Below, one piece after another: positions 47,355 to 58,499 of a stretch of DNA of 64,000 nucleotides. The stretch spans positions 6,148,501 through 6,212,500 of the forward strand of contig BSBM01000190.1 of NCBI GenBank assembly GCA_027924585.1, given 5' to 3'. The position numbers were made by a program, and so were the translations under genes. The DNA is from Larix kaempferi (Eukaryota > Streptophyta > Pinopsida > Pinales > Pinaceae). The notes below the pieces were generated by a model that saw only the letters and a program-made list of their open reading frames with translations, was not told the DNA's origin and did not search any database. Positions within the stretch are counted from its first letter, which is position 1; the number at the start of each line of letters is the position of its first letter.

Positions 47355-47974
47355 ATATGGGGGCACAACAGTCATGGTATATTGAGAGTTATATACTGTT
47401 GCGGAATAGTGATGAACAACTAATGTCGATCCACCCCATCCCTCACGCAGAATATGCAGAAGTTCACCCCAAACACCTCATATGTACAGACATGAAACAA
47501 AAAAATAATTGTATCTTTTGGACACTGCATCTCACAATAGAGAAAATGAAGAGGATTTTACATTCCATCTTGTTGGATATTTAATCTAACATGATAGAAT
47601 ATGCATAGACCCTCTCCTAAACAGGAGGTGCATGCATGCCTTGGGAACATGGCTACTTGATGGTTATAGAGGGAGAAACAAAAAACGAGTCACACTCTAG
47701 GAGGCCTGTGGCATGATTAGAAGACAGTGTTCAATTAGTTGTAAGCTCAGAGAGTAATATATTAACCTAAGGTGCCAAGTTATAACCTCGAATGGATTTG
47801 GAAACATCCTGGGTAACTTAATTTATGAAAATCTCCGTCAATTTATCAAGGGATACACTTGTCAGGAGTTTTGTGCATAAAATTTATGAATGATAGTATA
47901 AAGTTTTTAATTATTTTCCTATATGCAGTAGAACTAGAATAAACATATTTAATGATGGATGCTATAGGCACAAT

Positions 47975-48652
47975 TAGCACCATCCAATACATTGCTTGCA
48001 TACTATCATACATGAAAGTTACTCATAGGAATTGATATGTGACCTTCTTGAAGTGCCTTAAGACTATGTTTGAAAACTCCACTTATAGGGGAAGATAGTA
48101 TGCTTTTGTAGGAGTGATGACCAATCTCCTCACCTCAATTGTTTCCTCAAACATATTTGGGTTCTTCATAATCTTCTGGTTCATTAAAATCCATTCAAGA
48201 ACAATTTTAAATATTCTAAGTGTGTCAAAAATTGGGTTGGTGTAGGAAAGTATATTCCTGAGTGCCAGGGTTCTCAACTTGGTTGGTCTCACGTAGGGAT
48301 TTAACAAATGATATAACTTAGGATTTAACAATTCCCTTGTGAACAAGATCAGTCAGAAGGAATGTGGTCTCAAAATTACTTTTTGGGTGGTATGGCAAGG
48401 TGTAAAAAAGAGCTTATGTGAAACAACCACATTGCTGGTGCTGTCAACAGTGACGCCATCTCCATCAGTACCACATTCCATACAAGAGGGAAGTGAGTTG
48501 TTCAAAGGTAGAGACAAGCTCACCACAATGATGCTATGTCTCCTAATTGAATCCACATAAATATATGCAGAGGAGTTACTGTAACATCCTCCAGTCAATG
48601 ATGAAAGCATCTTTAAGAGAAAGCACCTCCTCAACAGCTTTTGGGGTGTCAA
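47975..48652 (-). pseudogene. RNA-dependent RNA polymerase (RDR) fragment, decayed
   Basis: Plant RDRs make double-stranded RNA for RNA silencing in nucleus and cytoplasm. The minus-strand frame 48346-48083 reads LLNPKLYHLLNPYVRPTKL, ALRNILSYTNPIFDTLRIFK and ETIEVRRLVITPTKAYYLPL. It then continues through a TAA into VEFSNIVLRHFKKVTYQFL, a TGA, and VTFMYD. The V.RRL.ITPTKAY.LPPE.E.SNRVLRHF...FLRVTFMDD series is the conserved entry to the RdRP domain. The upstream frame 48652-48353 (ending PCHTTQKVILRPHSF) probably belongs to the same gene with a frameshift at about 48350. The catalytic DFDGD region is not found, so this is a fragment. It lies inside G, opposite to D. The resemblance is, I think, closer to the RDR3/4/5 group than to RDR6, but this needs a tree. 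Confidence 0.72.
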
Positions 48653-48658
48653 GGCATC

Positions 48659-50150
48659 TTATGGAAAGCTTGGCCCACTCAACAGTAGTGATAAGAGTCT
48701 TTGTAGGAACTCAATCTGCTTAAGAGATGACAAAATCTCCCCCATACTTGGTTGTAAGCATCTTGCTACTCTCTGTGCAATTAAGAGATGACAATAGTCA
48801 CCAACATTACATAGGGGTGAAGTAAGATACAATTCATCACTTAAAACTTGATTGTTTAGGACCACAGAAGCATGTCAAAATACCACAAAGGCCAGCCATC
48901 TCAATTACCCTACAATCAAAGGTTGTCTTCCAGGCTTTACTCCTAAAATGTTAATCAGATGGTTTAATCAACATCTGCTTTAACCCTGAAACAAATCTAC
49001 TATTTACCTACCTAGATGTCTATAAATAACTATCTACAAATACTTATTTGATCACTTGAACAAAAGCATCTACCTTCTTGAGACACTATGTCAATACTAA
49101 ATTGATCGCTTTAAAACTAGAGCATTTACCTTCCTTGAGATACTGCAAGTCAATCATGTTCAGTTCTTTTATTTTGATGATCTTTTCAAATATACAATGA
49201 TGCTAACACCTACCAATAAAGCCACTCCTGCAACAATTGTACTGTATGCTGAATACCAGTAATGCCTTTGTGCAAGATCCAACTCGACAGAGTTTGAAGA
49301 AAAGTGGAAGGCCATGCATCAGTAACCTGGCCTTTACATAATATTGTATCTATAAGGAAGATTTTTAATTCCTCGTCTAGGAACAACTTGTTTGAACACA
49401 TCTATGCACCTATTTGTGTTTGATCTTTCTCTTGTTGTGATGTTGTTGTGCACTCTAATTTTCATAGTATGAGAGCAGGTTGCTATGATGGCATGACAAG
49501 TGGAATAATCCAAGTGAGAAATTAATTGGTAAACAGCTCTTAAGCTCTCTGAGTGTACGGAATCTGTTATGCCCTTCTTCATAATTTTAAATTTTGGTTG
49601 AGAAAAGTTTAGTGGAATCTACTGTGTAAGTCTTGGTTGAGAAAAGTTTAGTCGAATCTACTGTGTAAGTCTTAGTGGAATCCTTACTCTGGTCCAAACA
49701 TCGCAGATGGTATTGGTGTCCTGCATTGTGGGTGATTTTTGACTTGTCATTATCTATATGATGTCTGTAATTCGAGCTATCTTACTATATCAGAAAATTC
49801 CTTTGACAGGCCACCCAGATAATCAGCTCGTTGACTTGTTCAAGATTCACCCCTAGTGGCAACCTCACTCTCCTGCTTTACCAACCTTTTTGTCATCTAA
49901 ATATATTGTTTTTGTTTTCTGCAAAGGAACAACCTCCTGTTGATGTAACCACTCCATCCCATACATAGATCCTTTGGCCTTGTGGACATTTAACAAAATA
50001 TGCTCTATTCTATTCCTCATAAATATAATTTGAATCAATGTGAGAATTTCAAGCCACCAAGAAACATTTGATAATTTATTGTTGCACAGGTCCATTGCCA
50101 AGCCAAATGATAAATCCCCTTTGAATAGTGTAGGAGCATGATTCATGAGA
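48659..50150 (-). other. G: protein-like minus-strand stretches, unassigned
   Basis: Frames at 48865-48659, 49401-49210, 49582-49334 and 50146-49865 may be decayed exons of one or more host genes on the same strand as the RDR fragment. One reads ELDLAQRHYWYSAYSTIV and continues AGVALLVGVSIIV at about 49300-49190, a plausible membrane segment. Another reads SESLRAVYQLISHLDYSTC. A ~42-bp direct duplication (GGTTGAGAAAAGTTTAGT) lies at 49595-49672. I cannot assign a family or show that they connect with the RDR fragment. Confidence 0.3.
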
Positions 50151-50209
50151 GTGTTTGGAACATTCAGTTGCTCCTAGCAGCTCTGTTGGTGGAGAGAATT
50201 CAATGGCAG

Positions 50210-50690
50210 TTGAAGTCCATGTAACAGAGTCCTATATCTAATGAATCAACTTAACAATTTAAAGATGGTTGAAGGCACTTTAATGAGAAACCATTTTTTC
50301 ACTAACTTGAAATATTTTAGTTCCTAGCTTGTTGCAGTAGGAGTGGAGATGGAAGAAAGAGAATTAACCATTGTAATGTTGAATAGTCTGTAGAAGTATC
50401 AAAGAAGGTTTTATAACCACCTTAAATATCTCAATGATGACAAGCTATGCATTTGCAGAAAGACATGAATTTGAGATTTCAAGTGAAATAAAACTCTACC
50501 AAGGCGCCTGCGGAAAATTCAAAATGTGAAGACAAGATGAAAATAAAAGAGAAATGACAATAGAGGGCAAGAAGAAAGCAACAAAGCAAAATCTTCTCAG
50601 AAGACATGCCATTATTGTGGCAAACCTGCACATTTATGGAGACTTTTGCAAGAAGAGAAGAGGAAACATTGCATGGTTTTTCTTCCAACT
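50210..50690 (+). pseudogene. Copia gag relic inside G
   Basis: The plus strand gives a gag core: VEGTLMRNHFFTNLKYF, then VAVGVEMEERELTIVMLNSL, a stop, KYQRRFYNHLKYLNDDKLCI. It then gives a lysine-rich stretch and a zinc knuckle starting CHYCGKPAHL, with the last cysteine in the next frame (DFCKK). This is the order of a copia gag (UBN2 then CCHC). Several stops and a frameshift show long decay. No LTR or pol belonging to it is visible. Confidence 0.7.
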
Positions 50691-50699
50691 GTAGTTACT

Positions 50700-51555
50700 T
50701 TATCTGCATACTACTTTATGCTCTCTTTCCTTGATACTAAATCATGCATATTTGTATTGGAACAAAATGATAGAAGCCACTAGCAGAGTGGAAAACCATC
50801 ACCCCCTAACCTTTTGCTTTTAAAAGTGCATAATACATGACAATGCTTTATAATATCCTTTCCATTAATCCAGTTCATACCCTAAAAATACTATAACTGG
50901 TTTACCCCAGGATATGGGGACTCCTAGATTTGTAACCTTCACATTAGTGAATTTCTCTATAAAGGTGTTGAGATAGGATGTTGTGATATATTATCATAGG
51001 AAATCTAGAAACTAATCCACCCAAAACTTTGCAAAATCTAGAAACTATTTAAAACTATGTTCCATTTGGATTTATCTTTTCACTGGATCCTCAAAAATGA
51101 AATTTTCTACAAGATTGAAACTTTGAAACTATGTTTCATTTAGATTTATTTTCTGGATCCATTCCTTGTACTTGTTTTCACTGCAAGTAAATGATGCAGA
51201 GACTTATCCATATTATTAGTCTTAAAGTGTAGTGGTGCACTTAACATAGTAGCTTTTATTTTGCAACTTTGGCCTATATGTACCATAAATGTTTGTGGTA
51301 GGGCTCTTAAGCATATTATTGCTTAGAATATTTTAAAGAGCTTGATAGCCTTCTTTTCCAGATTGTTAAATCACTAAATGGATTTTTTACTGTAGATATC
51401 AAGTGAAATGTTTCATAATTGAAAGAAACTGTGTAATCCTTCATTGAAGGTTTTGTCATAGGGTGGGCTCCCATGTTAGGAAAATATGTTAGAAAACTAT
51501 AAAAAAAATATTTAGTATAAAAAATAATTATCAAAGATTAATCATTTCAAATGTG
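50700..51555. other. G: no recognisable feature
   Basis: AT-rich DNA. A loose direct repeat (AAATCTAGAAACTA and AAACTATGTTYCATTTRGATTTAT) occurs at about 50995-51150. No coding region. Confidence 0.4.
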
Positions 51556-51765
51556 CATACCCATTAACATAACCAAATTATGTTATAAATATGTCAAATG
51601 CACTTGGCAAACTCTCACCATAGAATCTAGCCTCTTTCCCTTGAGGTATGGGGAATTGACTCCATTAACATAACCAAATCATGTCAGAAATTATGTCAAA
51701 TGTATTTGACAAAATCTCACCATAGAATCTATCCTTTTTCCATTTAGGTATGGGGAATTGATTCC
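51556..51765. repeat. G: 104-bp tandem duplication
   Basis: CATTAACATAACCAAATYATGT through GGTATGGGGAATTGAYTCC occurs twice in direct orientation (51566 and 51665), with about 10% difference. It overlaps the left end of the LINE relic. Confidence 0.75.
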
Positions 51766-52560
51766 AAACTTTATGGACCAGAGCATGGAACCCCTCAAAA
51801 TCTAAAAGAGGTTTTAAGCTTGAAGCGAGAGAACATGAGATAATTGTAGATCTTGCAAAAAGAAACAATAGTACAAATAAGGCAATGGTTTAAACCAAAA
51901 TTGCATTTATCAAAGTATCTATAGGTTATATATTCCCTTCATAAGCAAGCCTCCTCTAGGGCCATAAAATCTAACCAATTGAGCTTACATGTTCCCCACC
52001 CTGCCTTAAACGAAAAGAGCTAGTTTCCATAATCCAAGTCTCTCTTCTTCCAATTTGGATCAAAATTTGCAAAGAGCTTGCTTCTCACTATCTACAACAA
52101 AGGAGCAATTTCTTCCTTCATGATCTCCAATCCATTGTACCATATTAAAGTTCATGCTAGTTATATGTGTTTGTAAGTGAAGAGGCTTAAGCCACTCCCA
52201 AAGTGTTGTTCTCTCCTATGAAGCATTTGGGGCATAAATGGAGTAAAAGTAGTCACCCAAAGATATTGGTTGGAAAATTGTGATCCACGTGCTGCAACAT
52301 AATTGCACAAAGAACACTAAAGAACCACCCATCCTCATCCTTGAAGATGGTTTATTAACCAAAAAGGCCATTCCAACAACAATTAATTTGTGAGGGGGAC
52401 CTCATTCCATTAATCTTCAACATGAACCAATCTATCATCCATTATAAAATAGGGTGCTCAATGTTTTTTCCTTAAATAGATTATTTGTGTATTGATCATC
52501 GTTGAGTATGTCAAAGGATGGTCAATATCACTACATTAAATTCTTCTTGATAAGCAACAA
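51660..52560 (-). pseudogene. LINE ORF2 endonuclease relic
   Basis: The minus strand, over several frames, matches the endonuclease part of plant L1-like ORF2: SNQYLWVTTFTP, then an APNAS..RTTLWEWLKPL block, then NMVQWIGDHEGRNCSF and DSEKQALCKF. After about 250 bp it gives KPLLDFEGFHALVHKVWNQF and IPKWKKDRFYGE, as in the F.....W..HP.F..LV...W block between endonuclease and polymerase. The catalytic residues are not intact, and stops occur throughout. The frame 52772-52536 upstream on the same strand may be part of the same element. Confidence 0.6.
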
Positions 52561-53246
52561 AAGTTTGAGCCCATCACTCTCTTGAAAGAGTCAAGACTGA
52601 TCTTTCTTCTCATGTATGTTCTCATCAATATAATCCTCAACCAATTCCTCATAATGGGATCTAGTTTTCGTGACAAAGTGAAACTTGATCTCCTTAATCC
52701 ATTCATTTTTGTCTTGGCGAAAGTTCCCTCTGACCCCTCAAAGCTAATTAAAGCATCCTCCCCGTCCTCCATATTGAAGAAGCACCATCTCTACTCCTCG
52801 AAACATGCCTCTCATTCCCTTTCAACATACCATGCCCTATGTTATGGATGTCCTTAAATTCTGGCATTTTTTATGGCACGTGTGGTTAATTAGGGCATTT
52901 ATTATATGCCTCAACTTTTATTGTCTATCCCTGTTGCACCATGTGTGCAAACCTATCCCAAGTATACGTCAACAGTTCAATTTCAACATGCCTATCCATG
53001 ATTTATTCCCAACAAACTTCAAACTGCATGTTGCTACCATGCTTTTGGTGACTGTAAAAATTTGAAATCTGCATGCAGTCCACTGTTCTGTTATATTTGC
53101 AATATTGGGCCAATCAAAGGTTTCCCTCAAAATGCACAATGGCATCTTTCAAATGCCCAACATGGAGAAGATGCAAGTCTATGTAAGAAGCCATCCAATG
53201 CCCATTTTTAATATTCAAAATGCATGCTTTGCATGCCCCATAATAC

Positions 53247-54180
53247 TTGTTGTCCTGTGGAAAAAAAAGCACAAGCATGAGAAACTCCTCAAGTCATGCG
53301 CCTACCTTACCTTGGGATATGGACCAATCTAGAATAGAACAAAACACATTCAAGGTACCTTAACTTGAACTGAACTTTACCTCCCTAGAATAGGACAAAA
53401 TTTACCTTCACGATGATAGGGAATTGCACCTTCCAGTAGGTCTCCTCATGTATGTGCCACACACAAAAGATGCCTATTAACTAGTGTTCCTCGCCCAGTA
53501 AATCTCTAGTGTGCCTTCTAAACCTGCACAAGAATCTAGGTTGGAAAATGGATCTGCCGAGTGCATCAATGCCAATGGAGAATCACCTATGGAGCAACAA
53601 GTAAAATATAACATGGAGCTTAAGGTTCAAACACAATTCCATACTTTATTTTAGGGGAAGTTCTACTTATGGACACTTACATCTTTACATGGTGTGCCTG
53701 TCCCAAATTGCTTGTTGTCCTGTAGAAAACAAAGCGAAGCATGAGAAACTACTAAAGTCATGCACCTACCTTGCCTTAGGATATGGATCAACCTAGAATA
53801 GAACAAAACACATGCAAAGTGCTTTAACTTGAACTAGACTGTGCCTCCCAGGAATATGACAACATTTTCCTTCACATGCATAAGCAATGCACCTTCCAGA
53901 ATGGGTCTTCATGCATGTGACACACACAAAGAAGGCCTAATAACTAGTGTGCCCCCTCCCCAGTAAATATCCAGTGCACCTTCGTCATTAACTAGAAGCA
54001 AACCCGAACAAGAATCTAGGCTGGAAAATGGATCTGCTGAGTGCATTCATGCCAATGGAAAATCACCTACGGAGCAACAGGTAAAATCTAACATGAAGCA
54101 TAAGGTTCAATTCAAAACTTCAAACACAATTCTAGACTTTATTTTGAGGGAAGTATTACATATAGAAACTTACATGTATC
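53247..54180. repeat. G: ~464-bp tandem duplication
   Basis: Two direct copies start at GTTGTCCTGTRGAAAA (53249 and 53713) and run through AACCTAGAATAGAACAAAACACAT, GCACCTTCCAG, CCCAGTAAAT and CTGGAAAATGGATCTGC to CTTTATTTT.GGGGAAGT. Copies differ by small indels and about 10-15% substitutions, so the duplication is old. No coding sequence. Confidence 0.8.
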
Positions 54181-54278
54181 CATTTGGATAAGCTGCCACA
54201 CTATGAGTGGTGTAAAATCACCCAGTACTTTCCTTGGCCTCACCTACACCCACTAGTGGGTTTGAACCCAGGTCTTTG

Positions 54279-54990
54279 TGTTAATACAAGTCCAATCATC
54301 TAATGCTTTCCAGTAGCCCACAGTCTTGTGGGATACATAATTCCGTACTAATTAGGAACCCACATTCTCACAGTGTCCTAGGAAGTCTGCACCTCCCATT
54401 TACAACATTCATCAATGCTAAATCACTGAATCAGTCTTGGAATGATTATCAAAATTGCAGTTATTACCAGTGCTTTTTTGAAATGGATTTCATGATACTG
54501 ATTATTGGTCTTAGGATGTTTATCCAATTTGCAGTTGTAAACAGTGCTTGTTTGAAATAACTTTCGTGATACCTATTCTGAGCTTATCTCGAACAGAAAT
54601 TCAAATCTGTTTTAGTTGTTATCCTCATGGTTATCTGTGTTAATACAAGTCCAATCAACTGTCGCTTTCCAGTATTCCACACTCTTGTGGGATACATAAT
54701 TCCATACTAATTAGGAACCCACATTCTCACAGTGAGCTGGGAGGTCTGCACCTCCCACTTACAACATTCATCAATGCTAAATTGGTCTTGGAATGATCAT
54801 TAAAATTGCAGTTGTTACCAGTGCTTTTTTAAAATGGATTTCATGATGTTGATTATTAGTCTTAGGATGTTTATCGAAAATGCAGTTTGTAAACATTGCT
54901 TGTTTGAAATGACTTTCGTGATACCTATTCTGAGCTTATCTCAGACAGAAATTCAGATCTGTTTTAGTTGTTATCCTCATTGTTTGAGCA
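54279..54990. repeat. G: ~356-bp tandem duplication
   Basis: GTGTTAATACAAGTCCAATCA opens both copies (54279 and 54635). They share GTGGGATACATAATTCC, CTCACAGTG and GTGATACCTATTCTGAGC, and end TTTTAGTTGTTATCCTCAT (54632 and 54979). Confidence 0.82.
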
Positions 54991-55334
54991 GAATCCTTCT
55001 ATTTTCTAATTGGCATAATGACAAAATATTCCAAATCTGCATGTCTTATATGCACCCAACAGATGTTGTGCATCCAGGTGCATCGGGATGTTGACTATTT
55101 CAGATATTGTTGGTTAATTATTTTGGGATTCCCCATCTCGTCTTTGTCATATTTGTATTTATACTCCCAAGTTGAGGAAAAAAAGATATCGCAAGAAGTC
55201 TTTAGTTGGACTGTATGCTTTCTGTCTTCAGAATTTAAAAATTGGAAACAAATTTGACTAATATGGTATAAAGTGATACTAATGATACATTCATTTTCAT
55301 GTTTAAATATGCTTCGAATTTAATAAAGGAAGAC

Positions 55335-55650
55335 ATGGCACTCACATCTTCAAATTTTGAAACCATTTCATGTACAATCATGTTGGTGAGATTGACTTGA
55401 AGTATACTCTCAAGTAAATTGTATTGTACTGCTTGCACATCTTCCTTGACATATGCTTCCGCTTCTGATTCCAATTGAATAAAAGGAACACATGACATTC
55501 CTTTAATTTGCGGGGCACTTACATCTTCAAATTTTGAAACCTTTTCATCACAATCATGTTGGTGAGATTGAGTTAAGTATATTCACAAATAAATTGCACA
55601 AATACTGCTTGCACATCTTCCTTGATATATGCTTTCAGTTCTATTTCATT
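55335..55650. repeat. G: ~186-bp tandem duplication
   Basis: CACTYACATCTTCAAATTTTG is found at 55341 and 55527. The copies share ATCATGTTGGTGAGATTGA and ACTGCTTGCACATCTTCCTTG. The minus-strand frame 55498-55235 arises from the first copy and has no family features. Confidence 0.75.
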
Positions 55651-55779
55651 CATGAAATGGCCTTCTGTAAAAACAATATGTTTCCTGTGGTAACATGCAT
55701 TTGACACAAACATGGAAGCAGAAAATCAGAAATAATTTCAGCAATTGATAGTCAAATGTGCGAAAAAGAGCATTATGAA

Positions 55780-56760
55780 ACTTTACTTTGAAACTCTTAT
55801 CCAAAAGCCAATTCACAGTTTTCTTTCTTATTGTGGATGTTCAACGGCATAGAGACCTTGACTTATTCAAGTGTGGTGCTTCTTCAACACAGCACATTTT
55901 TGGCAAAGCATGGTGTCTGGTTTTACAGGAAACCTTGTCTAAGTATCCATGAGTTAACTGTAAATGAAAGTTTAAAATTGATAGTGTAGCAGTCACTTTG
56001 TCAATGAAGCTCCATGTAATGTAATTTGCTTTCTATATTTTAGTGTATTGACCTTTTGACTTTCTTTCTTTTCAGACCTTATCGGGCAGATTCTGGTATG
56101 AGAGTGACAATGCTCTAGGGAAATCTGATCAGTACTGCAAGGTATTACATGTAGCTTAATCAAGAGATTATTGTTGTTTTGTACACAATTTGATGGAAAG
56201 CGGTAGGTTTTCTGAGCTGGTTCTGAGTGAATCCTAAGCCTAATAGATCAGTATATGTTGGAGAAAACTGTAAGACATTGGCTAGCATTTTAATGAATAA
56301 AAGCAATGACTCTTGTGAAATGTAAACTTAATGCTACTCCCTACATTGCAGAACTATGTCAGGTGGTTGGCAAGCTCTTTAAAGAACAACAAAAGTTTTG
56401 GTGAAAAAATTGAATGTCCTAATGATGATTGTTTAGCTTTACTCTGCAAATATGTATAGAAAGTAAAGTGGTCGTGGATTATGTCTTCCATGCAAGGCTA
56501 AAGCAATCTCAGATGGCGAGTAAGCACTCTTGTTCGTTGGTGTGATTTCTTATTTTTTCTTGTAATAGTTTCATAGCTCAAGCATTGGTCTTGTTACAGA
56601 TGTGTATGCTACCGAGTAGCTCTATTTCAATAATAGGTGTCTTATGCTTATGATGTTCCTCCAAATTACGAGGCGTATTGGATGGCCTGAAGCTTGATTC
56701 AAGATAAATATTGGGTTTATTTGAAGACAAGAATCAAGGTAGTTATAGTATGCCATATCA
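55780..56760 (+). pseudogene. Exon-like blocks of an unknown host gene inside G
   Basis: Two blocks have clear exon structure. 56076-56141 is 66 nt (22 codons), preceded by a pyrimidine tract and CAG (TTCTTTTCAG) and followed by GTATTA; it encodes RFWYESDNALGKSDQYC. 56352-56459 follows CATTGCAG and continues in the same phase, with VRWLASSLKNNKSFGEKI and ECPNDDCLALLCKYV, then a TAG. Further candidates are 55830-55945 (HIFGKAWCLVLQETL) and 56635-56735 (AYDVPPNYEAYWMA, a stop, DKYWVYLKTRIK before GTAGTT). Introns of about 210 bp separate the two best blocks. No family is recognised. Retained introns indicate DNA-level capture, not a processed pseudogene. Confidence 0.5.
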
Positions 56761-56769
56761 TTTTTGCAC

Positions 56770-57480
56770 GTTGTATTATTTTGTAGTGTTCATATCTTAC
56801 TGATGAATGGTCGGTCGAAGTCATTGAATTTAGAATAGTGTTGAAATAAAAGTAGTTTGAAGGCTTCTAGTATGTGCAGGCCATGTTTTGAACTGCTGTT
56901 AAGGTAGTTTATGTCCTTTGGAAGCATTTGGGATATCTACGAGACATAGTATCCTAGATTGTTATGGGCTACTTTCTCACTCTTTGGGTTAATTTCTTTC
57001 TGTACTTGTATCACTATCCGAGCACTCCAGCCTGTATTATATTATTCTTCGTAATGGAATTTTCAAGAGAAGTTGAGTCATTATTGATGAATCGTCCATG
57101 AAAATAGTAATATTTTGGTTGTTCTATGCACAGAATATTTATTGATGTCCTAGCAAATAAATGGTTCACATAATTGTAATTGGCTTATAAATTTTTCTAG
57201 TTCTGAAACCTTTCTCACTTTCACAAAACAAGTGACATAAGGTTTCTAGTTTTGAAACCTTTCTTACTTTCACTTGGGATTTCTCACTCCCAAGTTACTT
57301 GTTCTTCCAACTGTTGGAATGTGCATGGGTGCTTAACTTGTTTTCTTGCTACCTTTCTCAGAGCTTACAAAGGGATGTTGATCATTCTTTGTGATCTATT
57401 CTTTGGTTCGATTTGTTGTATTTCCTCAATCTTGAGCCTCCACAAAGATTATCTTTGACGCTTTCACATTATTTAAATGT
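56770..57480. other. G: no recognisable feature
   Basis: AT-rich sequence that may be intron or 3' flank of the preceding exon-like blocks. A TTTCTAGTTYTGAAACCTTTCTYACTTTCAC sequence is doubled at about 57195 and 57243. Confidence 0.4.
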
Positions 57481-57559
57481 GTCTTAGAACATCCACCTTT
57501 GACTTCCTTACCACCATAATATCCTAAATGAACATGCTGTAGTCTAGAGTTCACTGCAA

Positions 57560-58100
57560 TGGGGCTCTTCATGCCTTAACCATGATTTTCAAGACGTTGG
57601 CCATCAAAACCCATCCTTTGCAAAACATTCAAGCCTATCTCTTTGGTATGAAATTCAAAACTACCAAAAGACTCATATGTTGATTGAAATTGAGCAAGGG
57701 GTGAAGTTGAAGTGCTTACCCTAAAATCCCCTCAATCATGGTACGCACATCTTGAGTCAAAAAAAGGCTCCTTTCTTTCTTAATATTTTACACCTCCATT
57801 TAAAGACTCATCAATATGGCTTTCTTACAAGCCAACTATTACACTATATTTTCCACAACCTAGACATTTTTCTTCTTAAGAAGCTTCATGTGGCTTTACA
57901 AAGTTTTATGCAACTATTCATTCTTCTCATCCAACTACTAGAAAGTCTTTTCTAGTTGTTCATTATCCTCATAGATTTGTTTATTCATCTCCTATAGTTC
58001 CTAAAGTATCACTCTCTTATGATATTTTCCCATGGATGCCTTATTGCAAGTCCATAGATTCATAAATATATTTCTATGATACCAATCGATCTAAATCTTT
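57560..58100 (-). pseudogene. Gypsy leader and gag start relic inside G
   Basis: At about 58069-58085 the minus strand reads GATTGGTATCATAGA, a decayed tRNA-Met-type primer site. Some 50 bases downstream (about 58040) the minus strand encodes a gag-like start, GKYHKRVIL, a stop, EL, a stop, EMNKQIYEDNEQLEKTF, with heptad character like other gypsy gag N-termini here. Past a few stops it fades out near 57750. The LTR end would lie to the right (58086 upward), but no LTR pair is visible. It resembles the N-terminal design of A and T gags without being an obvious copy. Confidence 0.5.
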
Positions 58101-58393
58101 TGGATGAGTTGAATTCTCCCAATGGCACTAATATCAAATTTCAGTTAAAACCAAATAATAGGTATCTTGAATATTATCAACCATATATTATTTCCTTATT
58201 AAGCAATAATAAAACTGAAGACAAATGAAATCATACAACAATATACCAATATTTTTAAGGAGAACCCTTTTGCAAAAAAAACTCCAATATGATATTCAAT
58301 CTAATAGATTGCAACCAATGCATATTGTCTTTTATTAGAATTACGAATCATGCAATATAGGTGTTAATATTGCTTCTCTCCCCAATTCTTAAA

Positions 58394-58464
58394 GGGTGCT
58401 AGCTCAATGGAAGAGCGTCTGCCTTACAAGCAAGAGGTTGGTGGTTCGATTCCTCCATGCCCTA
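58394..58464 (+). tRNA. tRNA-Val(UAC)-like sequence, probably a pseudogene
   Basis: GGGTGCT acceptor start, D-arm AGCTCAATGGAAGAGC, anticodon loop CTTACAA (anticodon TAC), T-arm with GGTTCGATTCC. The A box (TAGCTCAATGG) and B box (GGTTCGATTCC) are both good. The anticodon stem (TCTGC/GCAAG), the T stem (GGTGG/CCTCC) and the acceptor 3' side (ATGCCCT) have mismatches, and one base is missing between acceptor and D-arm. The sequence is bacterial/organelle-like rather than like plant nuclear tRNA-Val. A mitochondrial-derived insertion or a tRNA-derived SINE head are alternatives. Confidence 0.6.
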
Positions 58465-58499
58465 ATGATATTGCAATGTATTTCTAAAAAAATATTTGT

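Noticed and set aside
58394-58464. Functional tRNA gene
   Set aside because: Mismatches in three stems and a missing base make normal function unlikely; kept only as tRNA-like.
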